Shown here piece after piece: positions 28,947-38,172 of a DNA stretch of 64,000 bases. Where the stretch lies: positions 84,446 to 148,445 of the forward strand of contig NZ_PUBZ01000169.1 of assembly GCF_003205875.1 (NCBI RefSeq), in the 5' to 3' direction. The stretch comes from Herpetosiphon llansteffanensis. GTDB taxonomy: Bacteria; Chloroflexota; Chloroflexia; Chloroflexales; Herpetosiphonaceae. A program made the position numbers and the translations under genes. A model generated the notes under the pieces. It saw nothing but the letters and a program-made list of their open reading frames with translations. It did not search any database and had not been told where the DNA came from. How positions within the stretch are numbered: position 1 is the stretch's first letter; every line of letters begins with the position of its first letter.

Positions 28947-29684
28947 TCAAACTTCAACCTTTGGTTGATAGCGCAACAGCAAGCCACCAAGCGTAATCAA
29001 CCAAATTTGCCACAAACTGTTGCTGATCATCAACATTGGCCCAGCGCTGAGATTGTAGACCTCGATCAGCGGAATGAGCACGCTGCTGGCAACTACCAGC
29101 CCACTATAGCCAAACCAGCGCGGCAATTGGCGTTGCCGAAGAATGCTCAACGATACGCCTGCTGTCCACAAACCAGCAAAAAAAGCTACGCCAATTTGTT
29201 CGCCAATGCCGCCAGCGTAGTTATTGAAACTGGTATACAACAACTCGATGCTCGCGCGCAGATTGGGATCGCTGGTGGCACTATATTGTTCGGCCAAACT
29301 GGGCATTAGCAAGAGCCAACGCCCAATGCCAAGCAATTTGGCAAAGCCTGCCAAGATGCCAAAGCCGGCGCTTACCCGCAGCAAGCCGCTTTCACTGCCC
29401 AAGATATGCCAAAGCAACAAGGCAATTGGAATCAGCATGGTCGCCGAGAGAAAGTAGGCTGTGTAGCCCAAGGCAACTGCCGAGCGTTCCTGCAGAATTA
29501 ATGGCAAGGCTTGGGCGGCAGGGTTATCGAGGCTGGCTGGCCAATCGATGGCGCTGCCAAGCACCAAAAATGTCAGCATAAAGATCAAAAATTGGCCAAA
29601 GAGCAGGCCTGCTGCCCAGCGATACGTGCTGGTTACGCTGCGCTCGGTTTGGTTGATGGATGCGTAGCTGTTGCTGGCGATCAT
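28947..29684 (-). CDS. DUF4386-type multi-pass membrane protein
   Basis: The 245-residue protein has seven or so hydrophobic helices (AAGLLFGQFLIFMLTFLVLG, AYFLSATMLIPIALLLWHIL and others). The layout, with an invariant-looking LLGIGRWLLLMPSLA, matches the DUF4386 family of unknown function. ATG at 29684 is chosen over the one at 29690 because AAAGGA is too close to the latter. It begins 17 bp after the MerR regulator's stop, so the two form an operon and the membrane protein is probably the regulated effector. Confidence 0.82.
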   Translation of the reverse strand: MIASNSYASINQTERSVTSTYRWAAGLLFGQFLIFMLTFLVLGSAIDWPASLDNPAAQALPLILQERSAVALGYTAYFLSATMLIPIALLLWHILGSESGLLRVSAGFGILAGFAKLLGIGRWLLLMPSLAEQYSATSDPNLRASIELLYTSFNNYAGGIGEQIGVAFFAGLWTAGVSLSILRQRQLPRWFGYSGLVVASSVLIPLIEVYNLSAGPMLMISNSLWQIWLITLGGLLLRYQPKVEV

Positions 29685-29701
29685 AGTCATTCCTTTCAGG
29701 T

Positions 29702-30553
29702 TTAAGTTGGTTGGGCGATTGGTAATTGCAGTTCGATAATTGCTGGCTCGCGAATGCTGCCCTGTGGATCGTGGGCTGGCCCAGAGCGATGAAACTCACG
29801 CAGCGGCCCAATAATCTGATAGTTGTGCAAGGCCACCCAGCCAAGCAGCGCCAAAACAGCGGCGTGAATTTCGCGAAAACTGCCTTCAAAAGCCAGCGTT
29901 GCCGCTCGTTCGAGGCTGGGCAGGGTTTGGAATGTGATATTGCTATCGTTGAGTTGAGGCAGTTTGGTATCGGCCAATGTCACCGCTACCTCAATTGGCA
30001 CATTGGTTTCGGCAAACTCCTGATTGTGGTAAGTGGTAATTTCTTGCTCAAGGATTGGGATGCGCTGCGCATGCAATTCTTGGTAGAGCGTTGTATACAG
30101 CTGATGGCAGTAGTAGCCCATTTGATCGATGCTTGGCACAACCGCTTGCATGCTGGCTATTGGCTGGGCAGCGGTCGATTTGAGCATCATTGCATAGGGC
30201 CATGGCTGCTGCTCATGGTCGATTTGGGCTAAGCGGGCGCTGACTTCGGCCAATTGGGCTTGTTTTTTGGCCAATTCAGTGGTTAAACGGGCTTCTTGGA
30301 GGCGCAACATACCGCGCAATTGATCAGCCGAAAGATCATCATGGTTCAATAATTCGCTAATGTGTTGTAGACTGAGGCCCAAGCCATTGAGCGCAACAAT
30401 TCGATGCAGCCGTGGCAATTGTTCAACCGTGTAATAGCGATAGCCCGTCCACTGATCGATTTGGCTTGGAATGAGCAGACCCAATTTGTCGTAATGGCGC
30501 AGCATGCGCACCGAAACTTGGGCCAAACGAGAAAATTCACCAATTTTGAACAT
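29702..30553 (-). CDS. MerR-family regulator with effector-binding C-terminus
   Basis: The 283-residue protein opens with a MerR winged helix (FKIGEFSRLAQVSVRMLRHYDKLGLLIP), the following Tyr-rich wing and a coiled dimerisation helix (about 75-115). The C-terminal half (about 130-283) resembles the GyrI-like/BmrR effector-binding domain. Such regulators sense hydrophobic or cationic compounds. Start at 30553 has AAGGATGG 8 bp upstream; the ATG at 30562 overlaps that site. It is autoregulated, judging from the operator in its own promoter, and transcribed with the DUF4386 gene. Confidence 0.9.
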   Translation of the reverse strand: MFKIGEFSRLAQVSVRMLRHYDKLGLLIPSQIDQWTGYRYYTVEQLPRLHRIVALNGLGLSLQHISELLNHDDLSADQLRGMLRLQEARLTTELAKKQAQLAEVSARLAQIDHEQQPWPYAMMLKSTAAQPIASMQAVVPSIDQMGYYCHQLYTTLYQELHAQRIPILEQEITTYHNQEFAETNVPIEVAVTLADTKLPQLNDSNITFQTLPSLERAATLAFEGSFREIHAAVLALLGWVALHNYQIIGPLREFHRSGPAHDPQGSIREPAIIELQLPIAQPT

Positions 30554-30583
30554 CGCAACCATCCTTGTGTAACTCTGCTGTTG

Positions 30584-30614
30584 ATGCTACACCCTAGCAC
30601 AGTGGCAGAGTCAA
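30584..30614 (-). promoter_or_regulatory. MerR-type promoter with operator in a 19-bp spacer
   Basis: Minus-strand TTGACT (30609-30614) and TAGCAT (30584-30589) are separated by 19 bp, the overlong spacing diagnostic of MerR-activated promoters. The spacer contains an imperfect dyad with arms ACCCTAGCAC and GTGGCAGAGT (30591-30611). It lies 31 bp from the regulator's start codon. Confidence 0.78.
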
Positions 30615-30659
30615 GCGCTAATTAATCGCAATATTTAACCAGTAGAGAGGAGTTTCATC

Positions 30660-31337
30660 ATGACGTATTGGTTTCGAGTAATGTTATGGGCAATATTGGG
30701 CATTATTGCTAGCTGTTTCGCGTTAATCGGCTTATTTAAGCTGTTGTATGGGCAACGTACGCTCAAAGATATGATGATTGCACCGATTGTTATTGATGAA
30801 CCTATGGATGAGTGCAGTATTTCAGCAACGCGTACCTTTGTTCTAGCGACGACGATGCTAAACAAATGGGATCAGAAAATTTATAACCTGAAGACAGGTG
30901 ATGAAATTGCGTATCCTGCTGCTCCTGATGCAGAAGGTTATGGTGAAATTCTGGGTTGGATTAATGACCCAACCCAAGATGCGTTCTTCGTAGAACCACA
31001 CTGGATGGTTAATTTGACCACAGGAGTTGTTTCTAAAACCAAAACGCTTGGTTGGGAGCAGGCTGATTATTGGTGGGCATCGCTTGCAATTCCTGGTGAT
31101 GGCGAAGTCTATTTAAAATCGCCAGATCAACAGTATGTTGCTGGTTTTGGTTCGATTTATCGAGCAATTAACGCAGATCCTCCCTTAGGTGAAGTCGTTG
31201 CGAGATCCTCGTTTAGTACCACTGAGCGATGTATTAATGCCTGGGAGCCGGATAGTAGTGGCTACTACTTTATTGATGTTCATTCACGCTTCAGGGTTAG
31301 CGGCCCATTGCACTTTGTTAAAAATCCTGAACGCTAG
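30660..31337 (+). CDS. Orphan single-span membrane protein
   Basis: The 225-residue protein has an N-terminal anchor (about 8-30, LWAILGIIASCFALIGLFKLLYG) and a mostly external domain with many Trp, Tyr and Asp residues (KWDQKIYNLKTGDEIAYPAAPD, GEILGWINDPTQDAFFVEPHWM) that suggest a beta-rich, propeller-like fold. I recognise no family. AGAGAGGAG precedes the ATG. It is divergent from the MerR gene and may share control through the operator region. The next gene (GNAT) follows at 53 bp. Confidence 0.72.
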   Translation: MTYWFRVMLWAILGIIASCFALIGLFKLLYGQRTLKDMMIAPIVIDEPMDECSISATRTFVLATTMLNKWDQKIYNLKTGDEIAYPAAPDAEGYGEILGWINDPTQDAFFVEPHWMVNLTTGVVSKTKTLGWEQADYWWASLAIPGDGEVYLKSPDQQYVAGFGSIYRAINADPPLGEVVARSSFSTTERCINAWEPDSSGYYFIDVHSRFRVSGPLHFVKNPER

Positions 31338-31390
31338 CGAGGCTTGAACATGCTGTTTAACCTGCATACATACCAAGAAAGGAATGGATT

Positions 31391-31858
31391 ATGGCGATAA
31401 CTATCGATCGGCTTGGAGTTGGCGACGAGGCGATTATTCAACAGCTGGCGCTTGAAGATGCTTTATTTGGGCTGGAGCCTGATGTCGATGAGCCATTAAT
31501 TGCGCTTGATGAGCAAGCAGGCCGCCAGTTTTTGGCTAATCCAGCGGTGTTGTATTGGGTGGCACGCGAGGCCGCAGCAATTACTGGCTTTTTATATTGT
31601 GTGGTCGTGCCGCTACGCTCAGGCGAAGGCAGCGAAGTCTTGCTCTACGAGATTGGCGTACATCATCAATGGCGACGTAAAGGCGTTGGTCAAGCTCTGT
31701 TGCAAACCATGGAAGCATGGATGGCTGAACATGCAATTAGCGCAGTCTGGGTGCTGGCCGATAATCCTGCTGCTACTACCTTTTATCAGGCTTGTGGCTT
31801 TGCAATCGAATCTGAACAACCAACATATTTAGTTAAGAACATAGAGCATAGAACATAG
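31391..31858 (+). CDS. GNAT-family N-acetyltransferase
   Basis: The 155-residue enzyme has the acetyl-CoA motif VHHQWRRKGVGQALLQTM, the Q/RxxGxG/A phosphate loop, and the C-terminal WVLADNPAATTFYQACGF strand-helix pattern of GNAT proteins. The start has AAAGGA about 9 bp upstream. The substrate (amino acid, aminoglycoside-like or protein N-terminus) cannot be read from sequence. Its 3' end runs into an AGAACATAGAGCATAGAACATAG-type repeat, so the last residues lie in repeat DNA. Confidence 0.88.
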   Translation: MAITIDRLGVGDEAIIQQLALEDALFGLEPDVDEPLIALDEQAGRQFLANPAVLYWVAREAAAITGFLYCVVVPLRSGEGSEVLLYEIGVHHQWRRKGVGQALLQTMEAWMAEHAISAVWVLADNPAATTFYQACGFAIESEQPTYLVKNIEHRT

Positions 31859-32313
31859 AATATAGAAATTATGAAGGATGAGGGATGAGGGATGAGGGAT
31901 GAGGGATGAGGGATGAGGGATGAAATGCTCAAGTCAAAAATCAAAATAGGGGTCAGGGGCCAGCAATCAGGGGTCAGGATTTAACGCAGAGGCGCAGAGG
32001 AATGGTGTCTTTTGGCTATGGGCTATGGGCTATCGGAATTAATAATCCTCAACATCTGTGCAATCTGTGACTAAAAACTCATGGCTATAGGCTATTGGCT
32101 GTAGACTATCGGGTGATCAATTGGTGCAATTTATAGCTAAAAACAGCCTTCTCGTTCTTTGTGTTCTTCGCGGTTTCAGCCCTTCGTAGATCAGATTTAA
32201 TGCAGAGGCGCAGAGAAGATATGGCCATGGACTATTGGCTATCGGAACATGTGGTGGTATGACACTGGTTCCAAAAGCCTATAACCCATAGCCTATAGCC
32301 CCTGCTCCCTCGC
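31838..32313. repeat. Mosaic of intergenic repeat modules with an eight-unit heptamer tandem
   Basis: No gene after the GNAT stop. The ATGAGGG heptamer occurs as an eight-unit run (31871-31926, first and last units variant), followed by AAGTCAAAAATCAAAAT, GGGGTCAGGGGCCAG, ACGCAGAGGCGCAGAGG, GGCTATGGGCTATGGGC, ATCTGTGCAATCTGTG, TTCTTTGTGTTCTTCGCGG, another GCAGAGGCGCAGAG and CCATAGCCTATAGCCCC. The order is close to that of the 28.2 kb island. Confidence 0.82.
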
Positions 32314-35166
32314 TTACTGCCGACGGGCGCGATTTTTGGCGGCCCGCAGGCGTTCGATTGGATCTTCTGCTTCGTCAATGGCCTTGGTGGAATTTTCTGG
32401 TTTGCTTGCTAATGGCGCGGTCGGCGGATTATCCTTGGGCTTGACTTCGCGCTCGCTCTTATCGCTGAACATTTGTTGGCGCGCCCGGCCCTTGGCTCCT
32501 TGCAAGCTGCTCATCGTGGCCGTTGGGGCTGCAGCAGCAGTTTGGCGCTCTTTGCGGGCTGTTTGCAAGGCCGTAAAATCTTTGCGCCGCAAATTAAGTC
32601 GTCGGGCTGCAATATCAAGCAGCAGCAAAACCAGCGCTGCAAACAACAAACCCAAATCAATTGGCGTAGCGCGGCGTACCGCATCGAGCGTATGATCAAA
32701 GGCTTGCACTGGTTGGCTCAAACTACGGCCAGCAGTGGCTTTGGCCAATGTGCTCAGCAATTCCGGGTTGGCTTGGCCTTGGCGATATTCAGGCGAGTAG
32801 GGCACAATCAAGCCTAAGGTGCGGGCAAAAGCTGGCTTGCCATTGGCATCATTGCCAACAACCTGAATCAAATAGGTGCCTGCAATGGGGCTAGCAACCC
32901 GTGCCCGATATTGGCCCGGCCCAACTTCGACCAAGGTTGCATCGATCGCCTCGCCCGTTGGCCCAACCATACGCGCATTGACGTTCATTGCAGTTTGGGG
33001 AGCGCCCTGCTCATCATTGGCTACAATATCAATTTGCACATCGCTGCCAATCAATGAAGCTTCGCCGCTGACGCTATCGTTGCTGATGCGCGGCAAAAGC
33101 CAGCCAACCAATTGAGCAGTGAAGCGCGGAAATTGATCCCACGTCACCCAATTGCTGGCCCACTTGCCCTTGAGATCGCTCGTCCAAGCGATGCTCCGGC
33201 CTAGCCCATATTGCCATTGCGCAAGCACTGGCGAGCCATCAGAAGCGGTCAAAATCACTTGGGCATTGTCTTTTTCAACTGTGCCATTGTAGCCCAACAA
33301 GCTTGGCAAGCCCTCTTGCAAATCGGCCAACACTGGGCTATCGCCAGCATAGGCTGGGGTAAATTGCTCCTCGACAATATAGGTGCCAACTGCTTGAATC
33401 GTTTCTTGCAAGAAGATTTGGGGCACTTCTTCCATGGCGCGGGCTGGATAATAGCGTCCGCCGCCAAGCTCTGCATAGCGTTGCAAGGCGTTATCCGAGC
33501 CATTGCCAGCAGCCACAACCGAAAGCGTGATGCCGTCTTTATTCATATTTTCGGCAATGTTGCCAATGTCGGTGGCATGGCCCCAGCCATCGGTCAATAA
33601 AATCGCATGTTTGATTTTGGCATCGCTTTGGCGCAATTGCTCGTAGGCTGCGTTCATGCCGCTGACCACGTTGGTTTGGCCATTGGGCGATACCGGCGAT
33701 AACGCTGCCACAACATCATCTTGGCTGGGCACTTTGTTGAGTTCAATCGTCCAGTGGGCTGCATCATCGAAAGTTACAACGCCTAATTTATCGTCTTTAC
33801 CCAATACCGATGCTGCTTGGGCCACTGCTTCTTTGGCAATGTCGATCTTGCGTGTGCCGCCACCAGCGCGGGCTGACATGTCGCCACCGTTACAGTGACA
33901 AGCATCCATACTGCCCGATTTGTCGATGATAAACACCAAGGCAATGTCTGGGCGTTGCTGGCGATTGCGCACGTCCATGCTGACTGGCAGGGCTTCTTCG
34001 ATTGGCGTAGCGGTGTAGCCGCCAACCCCAAAACTTTGGCGACCGCCGATCATGGCCAAGCCGCGCCCAAGATCGCCAACATACGAGCGCAGCAATTTTT
34101 GGGTATCTTGATCAATATCGCGTGAAGGCACATTCAGTAATAAAATCGCTTCGTAATCGCTGAGGGCGGCCAAATCGGTCGGCAAGCCAGTTGCCGGAAC
34201 GACGACGGGTACTAAATTGGCTGCTTCGAGCGCTGGCCGCAAGGCGCTAGCATCGCCAACTTCGCCTTCAACCAGCAATACTTTGGGCGGGCCGCCAATT
34301 TGCACCAGCGAAGCCGCCACATTATTTTGGGCGCGAGTATCGCTGGTTGGCACAACTTGGGCGCTATAGCGATGAAAGCCTTGATCATTGACGACTAAGG
34401 TGGTGGTGAAGCTGCTCGTGCCAACTGGCAAGCTAATCGCTTCTTCGAACACAATTTGCTCATCGGCACGCCAACGCAATTGGGCCGATTGCGCGGTATT
34501 GCTTTCAATCGTTGCGATCAATTGAATCTCTTGGCCAGTGCGGGCTGCTGAGGGTGCGCGAAAAGCGCTAATCGCCACTTCAGGGTTGCCTTGCTCGATG
34601 CCAGTTGGCACAATATCGATTGGCACATTGCGGCGTTGCGCGAGCGGAACCATCTCCAAGGCGCGGCCACTGTTCTCTCCACCATCGGAGAGCAACACAA
34701 GCCGTTTTTGGGTATCGGCGGGAAACAGCGCCAAGCCAAGCTGCAGCGCCTCGCTAATGTCGGTACGCGCAGCGATTGGCACCGATTGAATCGTGCCTAA
34801 GCGCTGAATATCCGATGGTACGCGTTCGACCAAAGCGTTCTCGCCAAAGACCACGACCGCTGCTTTATCGCCCTCTTGCATGCTTTGGAGTGCTTGGGCA
34901 ATAAACTGCTCGTTGGTGGAGCGTTGGCTAGGAGCGATCGAATCGGAGCTATCGAGCAAAAACACTGTGGTCAAGTTTTGAACTGGTTGGCGCACTTGGG
35001 TTCCAGCAAGGCTGCCGATCAAACACACCAGCAACAGGGTGCGCAAGCCAAGCGCCCACCAGCGGCGTTGCCCGCTGCGGCCACGGCTGTTGAACCAGCC
35101 TAAGAGCCACACAAACGGCAGCGCCAGCAAAAACCATAGATATTCTGGTCGGACAAACGATAGCAT
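32314..35166 (-). CDS. Large membrane protein with two VWA domains and an amidotransferase-like module
   Basis: The 950-residue protein starts with two membrane helices (YLWFLLALPFVWLLGWF; LLLVCLIGSLAG). A VWA domain with a MIDAS-like DSSDS follows (about 70-230), then a region with VLLVEGEVGDASALRPAL and LRSYVGDLGRGLAMIGG resembling the class-I glutamine amidotransferase fold found in such proteins. The second VWA domain (about 405-580) has the DKSGS metal site and an unusual Cys/His-containing insertion (ACHCNGGD) just after it. An Ig-like region and a C-terminal helix (LFAALVLLLLDIAARRL) precede a charged tail. It is the last gene of the MoxR/DUF58/VWA cluster. Function is probably envelope-associated and metal-dependent binding. 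Confidence 0.88.
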   Translation of the reverse strand: MLSFVRPEYLWFLLALPFVWLLGWFNSRGRSGQRRWWALGLRTLLLVCLIGSLAGTQVRQPVQNLTTVFLLDSSDSIAPSQRSTNEQFIAQALQSMQEGDKAAVVVFGENALVERVPSDIQRLGTIQSVPIAARTDISEALQLGLALFPADTQKRLVLLSDGGENSGRALEMVPLAQRRNVPIDIVPTGIEQGNPEVAISAFRAPSAARTGQEIQLIATIESNTAQSAQLRWRADEQIVFEEAISLPVGTSSFTTTLVVNDQGFHRYSAQVVPTSDTRAQNNVAASLVQIGGPPKVLLVEGEVGDASALRPALEAANLVPVVVPATGLPTDLAALSDYEAILLLNVPSRDIDQDTQKLLRSYVGDLGRGLAMIGGRQSFGVGGYTATPIEEALPVSMDVRNRQQRPDIALVFIIDKSGSMDACHCNGGDMSARAGGGTRKIDIAKEAVAQAASVLGKDDKLGVVTFDDAAHWTIELNKVPSQDDVVAALSPVSPNGQTNVVSGMNAAYEQLRQSDAKIKHAILLTDGWGHATDIGNIAENMNKDGITLSVVAAGNGSDNALQRYAELGGGRYYPARAMEEVPQIFLQETIQAVGTYIVEEQFTPAYAGDSPVLADLQEGLPSLLGYNGTVEKDNAQVILTASDGSPVLAQWQYGLGRSIAWTSDLKGKWASNWVTWDQFPRFTAQLVGWLLPRISNDSVSGEASLIGSDVQIDIVANDEQGAPQTAMNVNARMVGPTGEAIDATLVEVGPGQYRARVASPIAGTYLIQVVGNDANGKPAFARTLGLIVPYSPEYRQGQANPELLSTLAKATAGRSLSQPVQAFDHTLDAVRRATPIDLGLLFAALVLLLLDIAARRLNLRRKDFTALQTARKERQTAAAAPTATMSSLQGAKGRARQQMFSDKSEREVKPKDNPPTAPLASKPENSTKAIDEAEDPIERLRAAKNRARRQ

Positions 35167-35265
35167 AACTTCACCCTAGCAAGGCCAAATGCCAACGGCA
35201 TCGGGAGCCTCTCCATGAACAGCCTGCCTAGCAAAAACGCTGGGCGGTTGAATGTTGCGGTTCAA

Positions 35266-35655
35266 TTAGATTTCAACTGGATACGGCAGTTGTAGCTCGT
35301 CGCCAGTAACGCCGCGAATGCCCCAGTTGTGGGCTGGCGTTTCGCTCAGCGTAATTTCTACATCCTGCGCTTGAATCCCATACAGCTGGGCAATTTGGGC
35401 AAATAAACCTTGGATTAAAGCTTTTTTGGCGGCAATGCTACGCCCAGCAAAACAGCTAATTTCAATAATCAGATAGTTGCTTGAACGATCAGCTGGCATC
35501 AACCAATCGTCAGCTGCCATTGGAAAAAAGCGTTGAAAGCGCTTGTTGGCTGGTAATTGAAAATGTTCAACTAGACAGCCATGAATGGTTTCGGCTAAGG
35601 CCGCCTTGATTGGGTTGAGGCTACTCGCCAAGCCATACACTTTAATCTGGGCCAT
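35266..35655 (-). CDS. Tautomerase-like protein lacking the N-terminal proline
   Basis: The 129-residue protein begins MAQIKVYGLASSLNP and contains LPANKRFQRFFPMAADDWLMP, RSSNYLIIEISCFAGRS and the C-terminal ETPAHNWGIRGVTGDELQLPY, the pattern of the tautomerase_2 (MIF-like) family. Tautomerases use a proline exposed at position 1 as the catalytic base; here residue 2 is Ala, so after Met removal the catalytic proline is absent. The ATG at 35655 has AGGAG at the right distance and the upstream extension lies in the neighbouring gene's end, so the N-terminus is credible. Its role inside a VWA cluster is unexplained. Confidence 0.8.
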   Translation of the reverse strand: MAQIKVYGLASSLNPIKAALAETIHGCLVEHFQLPANKRFQRFFPMAADDWLMPADRSSNYLIIEISCFAGRSIAAKKALIQGLFAQIAQLYGIQAQDVEITLSETPAHNWGIRGVTGDELQLPYPVEI

Positions 35656-35666
35656 ACTCGCTCCTC

Positions 35667-37571
35667 TTAGGCTGCGCTGCGGCGGGCATTCCACCAGAGT
35701 TTGAGCCGTGTCAAGGCGCTGCGTTGGGCAAAGACCCATTCAATCAAGACGAAAATTAATGCTGCCAAGGCCAACCAACGCCACCATTCTTCGCGGCCAG
35801 CTTTGGCTTGGGTGGTTTCGCTTGAGCCAACTTGACCACCGCCAATTTGGGCTACATCAAGCACCTGCACTGGCGTAATTTTGGCTTCGCTTTCGCGATA
35901 TGCGTTCACGACATAACGTTGGCTGCGCGTAACTACGCCATCTTTCAGTAATTCGACGCTATAAATGCCTGCTTGGTTCATGAGGCTGCCATCGAAGCTA
36001 ATCAAGCCGTTATTTGGTGCTGCTTCGTGGGTTTCGCCATCAGGCTGAATCAGCCGCACGCCGCTAATATCGTTGGTTACTGCAAAGGCCAATTCTTGGT
36101 CGGGCGGCAGAATCGCTGAATCGCCACCAGTGCCAGGAGCTAAATAACCAACCAAATTGGCAATCAACAAGGGAAACGAAATATTCAACGGCAAATCGGA
36201 ATCGTGGGTGTCAAAGCCAAGCACCGCAATCCGCCGCCCATCAACTTCGCCAGCAATCAGCAAGGGGCCTGCGGCGCTATCGATGACCGTATGCGCCCAA
36301 GGTGCGTTTTCAATTCGCGCCGATTTCAAGATGTTGACTTCGCCAAGTTCGACGTTGCGCAATAACGGATCATCGGTTGGTGCTGGGCGAGGCACAGGCC
36401 GATCCAAGCTACCAGTGACCGAAAAATATTCGGTTGAGCGATAGGGCGCGATAAACAGCAAGTTGCCTGGTGGCAGTGGCTCTGGCATGCTGGCATCAAG
36501 AATCGTCAACAAGGCGGTGTCGGTAAAGGTTGCCGTTTCAGTCAGATAGGCTGAAACTTGCACCCGTGGCATCAAACCCAAGGCCGTGGCCAAAAAGCGA
36601 TTGCCCGGCGTAACAAAGCGCACCGGAATTGCATCGCTTGAAGGCCGAATCGCCCAGGCCACATCATCGCTGGGCAAGCTATCGCTGCCATCAAGCCGCG
36701 CCTCGACAGTGCTGGCAGTTGACGGCACATCGATATTGACGGTTTGATCTTGGCCGGGCAGAATTTCCAAGTCGTAGGCATTGAACAAAGTACCATCAAG
36801 GGTGACCAACAAACGGCGCGTAACCCGTTCTTGGCCTTGATTGGTGACCCGAGCAAAAAAAGTGAGCGTGCCAGGCGCTAGCTCGTTCAAGGCGATGGCA
36901 GCGATTGCTTGGTTGTTGTTGCTGCTGCCAACTGGAAAATAGCGAATTTTGGCCGGCAACGTGGCGCTCATTGGCACGGTCACTTGACCATCGGTCAAAA
37001 TTGCTACTTCTGATTCTTCTTCGCGGGCGGCCAAGGCTCCAGCCAAACTCAAGGCTTGCGACATATCCGAGCCACCGCCCAAGCGCAATTCGATGCCTTC
37101 GATTGCGTCGCGAATTTCGCGGCGGTCGGTGGTGGCGGCAGCAGGCACATCAAGTTCGCCGCCGATGGCCATAATCGTGGCCCGTGCGCCATCAGGCAGC
37201 TGATCGACCAAGCGAATCGCCTCGTTTTTGGCAGCTTCAAGCCGATTGGCCTCAACATCGGTTGCGCCCATCGAAGCAGAGCGATCGATAATTACAATGA
37301 GATTTTGCCCACTAACCCCAACGGTTTCGCGAAACGGTCGCGCGATTGCAAACGCCAAAAGCAAGGCAATCAGCAATTGCAGCCAGAGCAACCAATTGTG
37401 GCGTAGGCGTTGCCACGGCGCGTTGGCCTCAACATCGCGAACCAATTGATTCCACAAAAAGGTTGAAGAAACCGTGCGTTCTTCGCGGCGCAGACGTAAA
37501 ATGTACATGGCCACAATGCCAGCCAAAACCGTACCGCCGGCGATAAACATTAATGGTGCAATGAATCCCAT
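35667..37571 (-). CDS. BatA-like membrane protein with VWA domain
   Basis: The 634-residue protein starts with the BatA N-terminal membrane module (APLMFIAGGTVLAGIVAMYILRLRR and LLWLQLLIALLLAFAIARPF). A VWA domain follows with an IDRSAS metal site (about residues 95-250) and a conserved LTDGQV. The remainder, to about 590, is beta-rich (Ig-like) and presumably extracytoplasmic, ending in a C-terminal helix (WRWLALAALIFVLIEWVFA). It belongs to the MoxR-DUF58-VWA group, where the VWA protein is the likely client or effector of the MoxR ATPase. It is 9 bp from the YcxB-like gene and 11 bp from the tautomerase gene. Confidence 0.9.
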   Translation of the reverse strand: MGFIAPLMFIAGGTVLAGIVAMYILRLRREERTVSSTFLWNQLVRDVEANAPWQRLRHNWLLWLQLLIALLLAFAIARPFRETVGVSGQNLIVIIDRSASMGATDVEANRLEAAKNEAIRLVDQLPDGARATIMAIGGELDVPAAATTDRREIRDAIEGIELRLGGGSDMSQALSLAGALAAREEESEVAILTDGQVTVPMSATLPAKIRYFPVGSSNNNQAIAAIALNELAPGTLTFFARVTNQGQERVTRRLLVTLDGTLFNAYDLEILPGQDQTVNIDVPSTASTVEARLDGSDSLPSDDVAWAIRPSSDAIPVRFVTPGNRFLATALGLMPRVQVSAYLTETATFTDTALLTILDASMPEPLPPGNLLFIAPYRSTEYFSVTGSLDRPVPRPAPTDDPLLRNVELGEVNILKSARIENAPWAHTVIDSAAGPLLIAGEVDGRRIAVLGFDTHDSDLPLNISFPLLIANLVGYLAPGTGGDSAILPPDQELAFAVTNDISGVRLIQPDGETHEAAPNNGLISFDGSLMNQAGIYSVELLKDGVVTRSQRYVVNAYRESEAKITPVQVLDVAQIGGGQVGSSETTQAKAGREEWWRWLALAALIFVLIEWVFAQRSALTRLKLWWNARRSAA

Positions 37572-37580
37572 ACTATCTAC

Positions 37581-38141
37581 TCACTCTGCTAGCTGCGCAT
37601 CAGCATGATATTGCGCAAATTGTTGCAACGCCATCTGCTGATCGGCTGGCGATTTAAAGGCTCGCTTGGGAATAACCACTACGCGATTGTTATGGCTAAT
37701 CAAAAGAATATGCTCTGTTTCATTCAGAACTGTCTGAATGAAATTCCATTTAAAATCACTAATAAAACAAGGATTAGTTTCTTTAATATGCATTGAATCA
37801 CTCATAAAGGTTGTTGGTAGTTCAAAACTTGCTTGCTCATTGCGATAATTCTTTTTCAAATATTCTAAGGTGAATTCACGCATATCACGATGGCTATAAA
37901 CAATCCAGCTACTCAAGAGTATTAACCCAAGCACAATCAGCCAAACAATCAAATGATCGACCTGAATTAGTGCAGCAATAAAAAAAGCAATTGATGCAGC
38001 ACCCAAAACATACAGTAATAATTCATAATAGCGATTTAAATTCAGTGCTTGCTGATAGCGCGGGCTATGCTTGAACATTGCTAAGTTTGCCGCTTGATAA
38101 TCGGTGAAATCAAGCTGATAATTTAATATAATTGGTTCCAT
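37581..38141 (-). CDS. YcxB-like membrane protein
   Basis: The 186-residue protein has an N-terminal YcxB-type start (LNYQLDFTDYQAANLAMF), two adjacent membrane helices (LLLYVLGAASIAFFIAALI and LIVWLIVLGLILLSSWIVY, about 42-82) and a C-terminal soluble domain with HILLISHNNRVVVIPKRAF, matching the YcxB-like C-terminal family of unknown function. Its codons are more A+T-rich than those of the surrounding cluster genes, which hints at later insertion. It separates DUF58 from the VWA gene. Confidence 0.8.
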   Translation of the reverse strand: MEPIILNYQLDFTDYQAANLAMFKHSPRYQQALNLNRYYELLLYVLGAASIAFFIAALIQVDHLIVWLIVLGLILLSSWIVYSHRDMREFTLEYLKKNYRNEQASFELPTTFMSDSMHIKETNPCFISDFKWNFIQTVLNETEHILLISHNNRVVVIPKRAFKSPADQQMALQQFAQYHADAQLAE

Positions 38142-38172
38142 AATCTACTTTCAATACAAAAATTGAATTGAT

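Noticed and set aside
31871..31926. Heptamer tandem as a CRISPR array
   Set aside because: The units are 7 bp with no spacers, and no cas gene is near.
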